A DNA stretch of 64,000 bases from NCBI RefSeq assembly GCF_965200585.1, contig NZ_OZ241361.1. One strand, written 5' to 3'. Under the pieces are notes generated by a model that was given only the letters and a program-made list of their open reading frames with translations, was not told the origin of the DNA and searched no databases. Of the stretch, positions 18,870-26,113 are shown one piece after another; the first letter of the stretch is position 1, and each line of letters opens with the position of its first letter. A program made the translations under genes and the position numbers. The DNA is from Bacterioplanoides sp965200585 (GTDB lineage: Bacteria; Pseudomonadota; Gammaproteobacteria; Pseudomonadales; Oceanobacteraceae).

Positions 18870-19907
18870 TTACTCGTTTTCAGTTGAGGCTTCCGGCAAA
18901 AAATCTGGAAACCATAGATTAAAGGTAGTTGAAGTCAGCTCATTCAGCTGGTCATTTTCATCACGAACGATCATATAAACAGCCAGATCCAAGCTATCTG
19001 CCAGCTGCATACCTCGCTCCGGCCCGGCGACATTGAGTGCCGTAGCCCAGGCATCGGCCAATGCCGCACTGTTATTGACCACAGTGACAGAAGCCAGTTC
19101 ATGAGCAACCGGATATCCCGTCTTAGGTGAAATGGTATGTGAGTAACGAACACCGTCTTTAATAAAGAAGTTACGATAATCACCCGACGTTGCCAGCGCC
19201 CGCCCCTGAGGTGAAAAAACCCGATGAGCCGTTTGCTGTAATCCCACATCGGGCCGCTCGATGGCAATCCGCCAGGGTGTAGCGTCCGCCTTCTGACCTG
19301 ACGTACGGATTTCCCCGCCAATTTCCACCAGATAGTTGGTAATGCCCTGGGTTTCCAGCAATCGGGCAATATCATCCACCGCCCAACCTTTGGCAATGGC
19401 CGACAAATCAAGATAACGTGCCTGGGTAATGGTCAGCTGCTGGTCTGATAAGGAAATGGCATCACTGCCGACCCGACTCAAGCCAGCTTGGATCTGAGCC
19501 TTATCCGGTACTTTCTCTGGATCACCTTGTGGCCCGAAACCCCAAAGATTCACCAAAGGTCCTACGGTAATATCAAAAGCACCGTCCGATTTTTGGTAAA
19601 CATCCAGTGATAACTGCAAAACATTTGCTAACTCAGCTGAAACAGACTGTTCGATAGGCCACTTTGTTAATTGATTTATCAGAGATAATTCCGAAGCCGG
19701 GTCATAAGTTGACATCACTTTATTGATCTCAGCCAGGCGTTGATCGACCTGATTTTTGACGCTCACACGATCTTCAGAGCCCAACCAACTGATGTGATAT
19801 AAGGTACCCATCGTTGGCCCGGAAATTTTTTGTATCGGGTCGGCGGAGCCCGGTGTACAGGCGTTCAGTGTTCCTATCAGCAACACTGCAAACAAAATCT
19901 GAACCAT
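18870..19907 (-). CDS. apbE: FAD:protein FMN transferase ApbE (lipoprotein)
   Basis: ApbE covalently attaches FMN to threonine residues of Na+-NQR or RNF subunits, acting on the periplasmic face. The protein starts MVQILFAVLLIGTLNAC, a lipoprotein signal with lipid-attachment Cys17. Family motifs include PTMGTLYHI, FDITVGPLVNLWGFGP, DLSAIAKGWAVD, SHTISPKTGYPV and LADAWATALNVAGPE; the last two build the metal/FAD site. The longer frame to 19991 uses a TTG and would bury the signal peptide, so ATG 19907 is preferred. It is followed at once by nqrM and diverges from the arsR-type gene. Confidence 0.94.
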   Translation of the reverse strand: MVQILFAVLLIGTLNACTPGSADPIQKISGPTMGTLYHISWLGSEDRVSVKNQVDQRLAEINKVMSTYDPASELSLINQLTKWPIEQSVSAELANVLQLSLDVYQKSDGAFDITVGPLVNLWGFGPQGDPEKVPDKAQIQAGLSRVGSDAISLSDQQLTITQARYLDLSAIAKGWAVDDIARLLETQGITNYLVEIGGEIRTSGQKADATPWRIAIERPDVGLQQTAHRVFSPQGRALATSGDYRNFFIKDGVRYSHTISPKTGYPVAHELASVTVVNNSAALADAWATALNVAGPERGMQLADSLDLAVYMIVRDENDQLNELTSTTFNLWFPDFLPEASTENE

Positions 19908-20084
19908 GCTTTCTCTGTCATTTAACCCGGCTATCAACAATGGCGGCGAGTATAAACTAAGCCAGCACGGTCTGATATGCCCACCCAACAAAAGCTGGGT
20001 TTTCAGTTATTTCAGGAACTAACATATAACTAAAAGGAATTAAAAATCAAAAAAAAGGAATTTGGGCCGTAAACGATTATCACG

Positions 20085-20101
20085 TAGACTTTTTGCGTCT
20101 A
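20085..20101. promoter_or_regulatory. Inverted repeat upstream of the ArsR-family gene
   Basis: TAGAC (20085-20089) and GTCTA (20097-20101) flank TTTTTGC, 17 bp before the ATG of the ArsR-family gene. The position suits a self-repressing operator. This is a weak call based on symmetry and position only. Confidence 0.3.
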
Positions 20102-20117
20102 TCTGGAGAACTCATCG

Positions 20118-20447
20118 ATGCAAGAAGTAATGTCCGATGAAATGCTTGAGTTAATTTCTCAGCGTTTTCGCTTATTAGCCGATCCTATGCGGCTTAAAAT
20201 TCTTCACCAACTACAAGGTGGAGAAAAGTCGGTCACCGAACTGGTACAAGCAACCGGCGCGTCGCAGCCTAATGTTTCTAAACATTTATCAACGCTGCGC
20301 AGCCACAGCATGGTAAAGCGTCGCCAGGAAGGCAACATGGCTTTTTTCAGCATTGATGCGCCTTTTATTTTTGATATCTGCAATATTGTTTGCGATAGCA
20401 TGAAGATGGAACTGGAACTAAAACAAAGCCTACTGAGCCCAGCGTAG
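20118..20447 (+). CDS. ArsR-family winged-helix repressor
   Basis: A 109-aa transcription factor with the ArsR fold: RFRLLADPMRLKILHQL, then the recognition-helix region VTELVQATGASQPNVSKHLSTLRSHSMVKRRQEGN and a beta wing (MAFFSID). The usual metal-binding ELCVCDL-type motif is absent. The only cysteines are C-terminal (ICNIVC), so a redox or sulfur signal is conceivable, but that is inference. GGAG lies upstream of ATG 20118; ATG 20130 is an alternative. It is divergent from apbE-nqrM, with about 210 bp between them, and could control them or only itself. Target unknown. Confidence 0.85.
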   Translation: MQEVMSDEMLELISQRFRLLADPMRLKILHQLQGGEKSVTELVQATGASQPNVSKHLSTLRSHSMVKRRQEGNMAFFSIDAPFIFDICNIVCDSMKMELELKQSLLSPA

Positions 20448-20467
20448 CAGGCCACTTCCACTATTTA

Positions 20468-21379
20468 TCAGGCTGTTTCGGTGACCACCCAAACTGAGCG
20501 GCCTGCTTCTCCCTTACCCGACACCAAGCCAATCGACTCCCAACTTTTCAGGATTTGCTGAAATTGCCCACGACTGATTTTAACGTCATCAACGGCATGC
20601 GCCTGAGGGTGACGCTTGAGCAGTTGTTCAGACACTTTACGGGCAATGACACTTTCCAGCTGAGCCCGCAACCGGTCTTCACTAGCGCCACTGCGCAATA
20701 AATGTGCAACCCCCTGCAGTAACTGATCGGAGCGAACTGGCAGAAAAACTTCTTCCCGGGTCAGATTGCCTGCTTCATAGACTTTAGCAGCCACCTGTAA
20801 GCTGATTACCTGACGCGCACGGGCCAGACGCTGTTGCACGGTCATGTTATCCGCAGCGGTTTCTGGTTTAACGGCTTCTACGGCTTTAACCGGAGCGGTA
20901 TGAGCCACTGGCAACCACCCCCCTTTTAACTTGGCGGCAGCCAGGCTGGCTTTTACGTGAGATAACAACTCATCGCGCAAATGCCATAACTTGTAGTTTG
21001 CATGCTGAGTAATAATGCGATGGAAACCGTTTAAGCGGCGCTGCTCTTCGCTCAGATTCTGTTCCGGCAGGGTATTTTTAATAAACGCGAGAATGGGTTT
21101 ACCAATGCTTTGCGCATGAACGAATTCGCGATGCAGATGACTGATGCCCGTGGGCGACATAGGGCCATAGCTGTCAGCCAACAGCAACAGAAACAGATCA
21201 GACTTTTCAATTTGTGCCCGAACCAGATTCCAGTCATAAGGGCCTGCTTCTTCCCGATAGGCAAACCCGGTATTCACCATATTATTACGGGCAAGCTGTC
21301 GCTCGATTTCATAACGCTCAAGCTCTGTTCCTTCAGCGGTAGAGGCAAGATACACCAGGTAGTGTTTTTGTTCTGGCAT
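20468..21379 (-). CDS. DUF4062 domain protein
   Basis: The 303-aa protein begins with a DUF4062 domain (about residues 4-105): HYLVYLASTAEGTELERYEIE, then GPYDWNLVRAQIEKSDLFLLLLADSYGPMSPTGISHLHREFVHA and KPILAFIKN. The domain is flavodoxin/TIR-like in fold and is often fused to NTPase or effector domains. Here it is followed by a helical region, an Ala/Val/Lys linker (about 155-180) and a C-terminal part (about 185-300) that looks like a winged-helix module (ISRGQFQQILKSWESIGLVSGKGEAGRSVWVV). No NTPase or nuclease motif is visible. It converges with the ArsR-family gene and is probably monocistronic. Function unknown. Confidence 0.75.
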   Translation of the reverse strand: MPEQKHYLVYLASTAEGTELERYEIERQLARNNMVNTGFAYREEAGPYDWNLVRAQIEKSDLFLLLLADSYGPMSPTGISHLHREFVHAQSIGKPILAFIKNTLPEQNLSEEQRRLNGFHRIITQHANYKLWHLRDELLSHVKASLAAAKLKGGWLPVAHTAPVKAVEAVKPETAADNMTVQQRLARARQVISLQVAAKVYEAGNLTREEVFLPVRSDQLLQGVAHLLRSGASEDRLRAQLESVIARKVSEQLLKRHPQAHAVDDVKISRGQFQQILKSWESIGLVSGKGEAGRSVWVVTETA

Positions 21380-21536
21380 TTGAATTACCGGTTCCTTCTA
21401 CGTCACAACCATGTCACACAATCAATAACGATACTGCAGCAGACACTATCAATACTGCAAACATTCCAATGGGGCATACTATAACAGCGCTGCCATAAAC
21501 AGGACAAACGGATCAGGCCTAACAATTGTAAAACCG

Positions 21537-21564
21537 TTACAAATGCAAGCCTTTCAGGTAAAAT
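21537..21564 (+). promoter_or_regulatory. Sigma-70-type promoter for the small basic protein and rlmG
   Basis: TTACAA (21537-21542), a 16-bp spacer and TAAAAT (21559-21564) lie 28 bp before the ATG at 21593. Good hexamers and a reasonable spacing support it; the transcription start is not shown. Confidence 0.5.
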
Positions 21565-21592
21565 CACCCCCTGTTTCTATGAAGCCTTTCCC

Positions 21593-21928
21593 ATGACACG
21601 TAAGAAAAAAACACGCTCTTTAAGCCGTATCCACAAAGTGAAAACCGGCAGTATCTCGAAGCTTAAACGCGAAGCGGGTAATGATCGCCAGAGCACCAAG
21701 CGCATCAAAGGCAAACGCAATCCGTCTGCCTATGAAAAATTCCTGGCTGAAAACCCTGAGGCAAAAGCCAAGGCGGTTCAGGAGCAGCAACAGCAGGAAA
21801 GCGAAGCGTTGCGTCCGAAAAAGACTACCGAAGCACCAAGCGACAATCCAAAACCCGAGAAAGACAAAAATACCGATAAAGGTTTGTTCGACCAACTGGA
21901 CTCGAAGAACTTTAACGATATTTACTGA
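21593..21928 (+). CDS. Small basic Lys-rich protein of unknown function
   Basis: I do not recognise this 111-aa protein. The N-terminal half is strongly basic (MTRKKKTRSLSRIHKVKTG, then KLKREAGNDR and KRIKGKRNPSAYEKFL), as in nucleic-acid or ribosome-binding proteins. The middle is Gln/Glu/Lys/Pro-rich and probably disordered, and the end has an acidic conserved-looking patch (GLFDQLDSKNFNDIY). It has no membrane segment. Its stop overlaps the ATG of the RlmG-like methyltransferase (TGATG), so the two are translationally coupled, suggesting a role near ribosomes. That role is inference only. Confidence 0.75.
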   Translation: MTRKKKTRSLSRIHKVKTGSISKLKREAGNDRQSTKRIKGKRNPSAYEKFLAENPEAKAKAVQEQQQQESEALRPKKTTEAPSDNPKPEKDKNTDKGLFDQLDSKNFNDIY

Positions 21929-23007
21929 TGAGCGATTGGCCACTCACCCAACTGACATTGGAATGCTTCCCCGCGGTTCCGGATCATATTTCCCTGCCCT
22001 GGGACGCTGCTGATGCTTATGTTTACCAGCACGTTGATTTAACCACCAACACCCTGCTGATTAATGATCGCCATGGCGCTCTGGCCTGCCTGTTCAGCCA
22101 ACATCAAAGCTGGTGTGACAGCGCCAGCGCCATCGTTGCCCGCCAGCAAAATCTGGCCAGCAACTTTCCTGAGCAGAAATTCGCGCCAGCCCAGTCAGGC
22201 CCGGAGACAATCGACTGGCAAAACGTCCAGCAGGTTGTGATCAGAATCCCGAAGAATTTTGACCAGCTCAAATACTGGCTATTTTATTGCCAGCAAAACC
22301 TCAGTCAGGATATCCCGATTTATCTGGCCGGCATGGCCAAGCACATTCCGGTTTCCTGGTTGAACTGGCTCGAACAACAAAGCCAGAACTATCAGCAGTT
22401 CCGCATCGAAAAGAAAGCACGTCTGCTTCAGCTTCACGGCGTACAGATAAATACACCACAAACTACCGGTTACCAACATCAGGCACTGACACTGAATGCT
22501 GTCGCCGGAGTATTTTCTGGCAACAAACTGGATATTGGTAGTCGGGTTATTTTGCCTTATCTGGAGCTGATCAAAAAAGGAACCGTGTGCGACCTGGGCT
22601 GCGGCAATGGCTTGCTAGGGTTATCCATCAAACAGCAACAGCCCGAATGCCAGCTGATTCTGACAGACGACTCTTATGTTGCGACACAGTCAGCCCGCCA
22701 GAATGCACAACGCAACGGTCTGGATATCGAAGTACGTCACGGGAATTGTTTATCAGCCGTTAATGAACCTCTCGACTGGGTTGTCTGCAACCCGCCCTAC
22801 CATGATGGTCATAAAGAATTAACCAACATTGCAATCAATATGTTTCGCGAAAGTCAGCAAAAACTGAGCAATGAAGGGCAAATGCTGATTGTTGCCAACC
22901 GACACTTGCCTTACCAGAAAACACTAAATCGTTTATTTAAACGCGTTAACAATATTCATAAAGACGCAAAATTTACCGTTTTCCATTGCCAGCTTCCAAA
23001 GCGTTAA
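21928..23007 (+). CDS. rlmG: RlmG-like 23S rRNA (guanine-N2) methyltransferase
   Basis: Class I SAM-dependent methyltransferase of the RsmC/RlmG group. Two domains are seen: a divergent N-terminal half (1-190) and a catalytic C-terminal half with the SAM motif VCDLGCGNGLLGLSI, the catalytic NPPY in WVVCNPPYHDG, then ANRHLPYQKTLNRLF, typical of RlmG. RlmG modifies G1835 (E. coli numbering) of 23S rRNA; RsmC is the near alternative, but the ANRHLPY end and two-domain length (359 aa) favour RlmG. It overlaps the small basic protein gene by one base and is followed by the yigZ-like gene after 26 bp. Confidence 0.82.
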   Translation: MSDWPLTQLTLECFPAVPDHISLPWDAADAYVYQHVDLTTNTLLINDRHGALACLFSQHQSWCDSASAIVARQQNLASNFPEQKFAPAQSGPETIDWQNVQQVVIRIPKNFDQLKYWLFYCQQNLSQDIPIYLAGMAKHIPVSWLNWLEQQSQNYQQFRIEKKARLLQLHGVQINTPQTTGYQHQALTLNAVAGVFSGNKLDIGSRVILPYLELIKKGTVCDLGCGNGLLGLSIKQQQPECQLILTDDSYVATQSARQNAQRNGLDIEVRHGNCLSAVNEPLDWVVCNPPYHDGHKELTNIAINMFRESQQKLSNEGQMLIVANRHLPYQKTLNRLFKRVNNIHKDAKFTVFHCQLPKR

Positions 23008-23033
23008 TCACCTATCTTTGAGCTCAGAATAAT

Positions 23034-23636
23034 ATGAAATACCCACTCATTACCATTGAGCATGAGATCGAAGAAAAGCGCAGTCGTTTTATTGCAGAGC
23101 TTATGCCCTGCAATGACGAACACCCCGTTAAGCAACGCATTCAACAGCTTAAAAACCTGCATCCGAAAGCCAGTCATGTTTGTTCAGGGTTTCGATTAAT
23201 TAACAGCAACAATCAGATTAATGAAGGCTTCAGTGACGATGGTGAACCATCGGGCACCGCCGGGATGCCGATTTTAAAAGTGTTGCGCCACCACGACTTA
23301 ATTAATTGTGCGGTGTTAATCACCCGTTATTTTGGCGGCACCAAACTCGGCACTGGAGGATTGCAACGCGCTTACAGCCAGTCATGCTCTGATGCGATTC
23401 AACAACTAAAAAACGAACAATTAAAAACCCTGGTGCCACAAGCCTGCGTCGATGTCAGCGTAGACTTCCCTCAGGAAAATGTGGTGCGCCATTTAGCCCA
23501 ACAGCATCAGGCACAAGTCGAAGAAGTTACGTATCAACACAATGGCATTGTGATGCAACTTATTCTGGATAAAAGTCGCAGTAATGAACTGGCGCTTGCA
23601 CTGCAGCAGCGAAATATTTTATTTCGCATCAAATAA
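23034..23636 (+). CDS. YigZ/IMPACT family protein
   Basis: A 200-aa member of the UPF0029/IMPACT family. The N-terminal domain carries EEKRSRFIAELMP, HPKASHVCSGFRL, the signature GFSDDGEPSGTAGMPIL and ITRYFGGTKLGTGGLQRAYS. The C-terminal RNA-binding-like domain (about 130-200) follows. The eukaryotic homologue regulates eIF2-kinase activation; the bacterial function is not settled. ATG at 23034, 26 bp after rlmG on the same strand, and the gene ends at a bidirectional terminator. It is probably the third gene of a unit starting at 21593. Confidence 0.9.
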   Translation: MKYPLITIEHEIEEKRSRFIAELMPCNDEHPVKQRIQQLKNLHPKASHVCSGFRLINSNNQINEGFSDDGEPSGTAGMPILKVLRHHDLINCAVLITRYFGGTKLGTGGLQRAYSQSCSDAIQQLKNEQLKTLVPQACVDVSVDFPQENVVRHLAQQHQAQVEEVTYQHNGIVMQLILDKSRSNELALALQQRNILFRIK

Positions 23637-23657
23637 AAAATCTTTAAATAGCGCCCA

Positions 23658-23687
23658 TAAAAAATGCCACATGATGTGGCATTTTTT
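23658..23687. terminator. Bidirectional rho-independent terminator
   Basis: AAAAAATGCCACAT paired with ATGTGGCATTTTTT forms a short, strong hairpin with T tails both ways. It lies between the convergent yigZ-like gene (plus) and ppiD (minus). Confidence 0.9.
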
Positions 23688-23714
23688 ATGGCAAACAGAA
23701 TCAACGACCCGAAA

Positions 23715-25544
23715 TTAACTACCGGAGCGAGTGATTTCTGTATTTTCTTTAGCCCAGGCCTGATAGCTCAACATATCCGAACGGCTTTGCTGGGTACGAC
23801 CCGCCTCTACCAGCTCATCGCTCAGCTGCATTTCCTGCCAGGACTTTTCGTTAATCGCATCAACAATAACAACCGAGTGGCCGCCAGGTGTCGCCACAAT
23901 TTCTGACGCATTCAGAGTCAACTCAAACGCTTTTTGCTGAACGGTACGTGGTGCATCCGATGATTGATTAAATGACGTGGTTACCGTTAACCATTGCGCA
24001 TCAGCGCCGTCTTTAATTGCGTCCGCACGCTCTTTTGCCAGATCCGATGCACGCTCTTCAGTCATGGCGGCAACGATGGTTGCTTTAACGTCATTCAGTG
24101 GCTTCACTTGAGAAGGCTGATGTTCTGCAACGGCAAATACCAGCGCAGCGTCAGCGGTTTCAATAACCGGGCTGATTTCACGATCCAGCAATACAGCATC
24201 TTCAAATGCCTGACGACGAACGTCAGCATTCAGCGCCACGCCTTCACCCTGCACACGACTGAACAAAGCAGTCTGGGCTACAGGCAATGACATAATTTCA
24301 GCAACCTCTTCAATAGAGCCCGCAGAGAAAGCCACATTCGACAGTTCTTGCTGCAATTCTGCAAATTCCGCTGCCGCTTTTTCCGCTTGAATATCTGCTG
24401 TTAATTGTGCGGTCATATCCGCCGCAGATTTAACTTCATCAGATACCACATCATCCAGGCGAATAATATGGAAACCAAATTCGGTTTTTACCGGCTGAGA
24501 AATCTGACCTTTTTCCAGCGAATATAAAACATCTTCAAATTCAGCTACAAACGCACCCTTGGTATTTAAACCTAAAGAGCCGCCCGCGTTTTTGGTGCCA
24601 ATATCATCAGAGAACTCTTTTGCTAACGCAGCAAAATCCTGACCTTGATCCAGCTTACCACGAATCTCGTCAACCAATGATTTGGCTGCATCAGCGTCAC
24701 GATCATCATTAACTTCGATCAGGATATGACTGGCAGCGCGTTGCTCATCAGCACGTGCTGCAGCAACATAATCTTCATAGGCCAGCACCAGATCTTCTTC
24801 AGTTACTTCCTGATCGGCTGCCAGTGCTGCACGACTTAACTGAACATATTGAACGGCAACTTTTTCGTCAGTTTTATAACGCTCTTTGGTTTCGTCGTAA
24901 CGTGCCTGAACATCTTCATCCGAAATCTGAATATCGGCTTTTAAAGTGTCAGTGGCAATTTCAACATAACGGAAAGTACGCTCTTCGCTGTTTAAGGCTT
25001 CGCTTAGCTGAACATTAAAAGGCGTATCAATAGAACTTAAGACAAAAGCAGCACGTGCTTGTGTGGCTTTTACATCATCCGCCAGATCGGCGCGGAAGCT
25101 CAGTGGCGTCCAGCCATTCAGGCGTAAAATATTCTGAAATTGTTCTTTGCTGAATTTACCATCCAGCTGGAACGCCGGCATGGAAACAATTTGTTCATCA
25201 ATGGCCTGAGTCGCGGCGAACAAACCCATTTTTTCAGCCTGAACCAAAGCAACTTTCTGGTTAACCAGCTGTTCCATTGCGGATTGACGCAAAAAGCCTT
25301 CGTTAAATAAATCTTCATTGTATTGGTCACCAAACTGGCGACGAAGATTATTTTTCTGTTGCTCAACCAAACGCTGAACTTCTAATTCCGTAATTTCTTT
25401 ATCGCCCACCGTTGCCTGTGGTTGTTCACCACCGCCAAGACTTACGATGCTCTCAACCCCCCAAAGGGCAAACACCAGGATAATAAAAAATACGATTACC
25501 TTTGCGATCATACCTTGGGCATTATCGCGCATCGTCTGTAGCAT
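23715..25544 (-). CDS. ppiD: Periplasmic folding chaperone PpiD (SurA-N/parvulin)
   Basis: PpiD is an inner-membrane-anchored periplasmic chaperone at the Sec translocon exit. The 609-aa protein has one N-terminal membrane helix (about 13-33, IAKVIVFFIILVFALWGV), a SurA-N-like chaperone region, and a parvulin domain around 260-355 (ASHILIEV, SDDIGTKNAGGSLG, KTEFGFHIIRLDDV). A long C-terminal helical and beta region follows. AGGAGG stands four bases before the ATG. It follows tRNA-Asp and hupB, the order seen in many Pseudomonadales. The parvulin domain is often catalytically weak in PpiD; activity cannot be judged here. Confidence 0.94.
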   Translation of the reverse strand: MLQTMRDNAQGMIAKVIVFFIILVFALWGVESIVSLGGGEQPQATVGDKEITELEVQRLVEQQKNNLRRQFGDQYNEDLFNEGFLRQSAMEQLVNQKVALVQAEKMGLFAATQAIDEQIVSMPAFQLDGKFSKEQFQNILRLNGWTPLSFRADLADDVKATQARAAFVLSSIDTPFNVQLSEALNSEERTFRYVEIATDTLKADIQISDEDVQARYDETKERYKTDEKVAVQYVQLSRAALAADQEVTEEDLVLAYEDYVAAARADEQRAASHILIEVNDDRDADAAKSLVDEIRGKLDQGQDFAALAKEFSDDIGTKNAGGSLGLNTKGAFVAEFEDVLYSLEKGQISQPVKTEFGFHIIRLDDVVSDEVKSAADMTAQLTADIQAEKAAAEFAELQQELSNVAFSAGSIEEVAEIMSLPVAQTALFSRVQGEGVALNADVRRQAFEDAVLLDREISPVIETADAALVFAVAEHQPSQVKPLNDVKATIVAAMTEERASDLAKERADAIKDGADAQWLTVTTSFNQSSDAPRTVQQKAFELTLNASEIVATPGGHSVVIVDAINEKSWQEMQLSDELVEAGRTQQSRSDMLSYQAWAKENTEITRSGS

Positions 25545-25596
25545 GTTTCCTCCTGAATAATTGTAATAGGTGGCGCATTATCGATTAACTTCGTAT

Positions 25597-25623
25597 AAAA
25601 AAAGCGCATCGTAGATGCGCTTT
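25597..25623 (-). terminator. Terminator after tRNA-Asp
   Basis: On the minus strand, AAAGCGCATC-TAC-GATGCGCTTT is followed by a T-run (TTTTTTT). It lies 6 bases beyond the tRNA 3' end and before ppiD, and would end the hupB/tRNA-Asp transcript. Confidence 0.85.
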
Positions 25624-25628
25624 CGATC

Positions 25629-25705
25629 TGGCGGACCGGACGGGACTCGAACCCGCGACCCCCGGCGTGACAGGCCGGTATTCTAACCAACTGAACTACC
25701 GGTCC
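25629..25705 (-). tRNA. tRNA-Asp (GTC)
   Basis: A 77-nt cloverleaf with encoded CCA. The acceptor stem pairs GGACCGG with CCGGTCC, the anticodon loop is CCTGTCACG with GTC in the anticodon position, and the T-arm is GCGGGTTCGAGTCCCGT. It lies between hupB and ppiD on the same strand. Confidence 0.97.
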
Positions 25706-25719
25706 AGATTCAGTTGGCG

Positions 25720-25992
25720 TTAGTTTACAGCGTCTTTTAACGCTTTACCTGCTTTAAACCCAGGAACTTTCGCCGCTTTAATTTCAATCGGTTCGCCAGT
25801 TTGTGGGTTACGACCAGTACGAGCAGCACGCTCTTTAACCTGGAAAGTACCAAAACCAACTAAGGCAACCTGGTCACCTTCTTTCAGTGCATTGCCGATG
25901 CTGTCAATCATGGCATCCAATGCACGTCCTGCCGCTGCCTTTGGAATATCGGCGGAAGCAGCAATAGCGTCGATCAATTCTGACTTGTTCAC
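25720..25992 (-). CDS. hupB: DNA-binding protein HU-beta
   Basis: HU is a small basic nucleoid protein that bends DNA. The 90-aa product shows the full family pattern: MNKSELIDAIAASADIPKAAAGRALDAMI, VGFGTFQVKERAARTGRNPQTGEPI with the DNA-intercalating proline arm, and FKAGKALKDAVN at the end. It lies between lon and tRNA-Asp on the minus strand, the standard lon-hupB-ppiD arrangement. About 120 bp separate it from the lon stop upstream, enough for its own promoter. Confidence 0.98.
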   Translation of the reverse strand: MNKSELIDAIAASADIPKAAAGRALDAMIDSIGNALKEGDQVALVGFGTFQVKERAARTGRNPQTGEPIEIKAAKVPGFKAGKALKDAVN

Positions 25993-26113
25993 ACTTAATC
26001 CCCTTACTCTGTGCGCAATTGTGAATTCTTGTTATGCGACTGGGTGATCGCTAATCAAAAAATAGTTAAGAGCGGTGATTTATACCAACTCGCCCTATGA
26101 GCGTCAAGCAACC

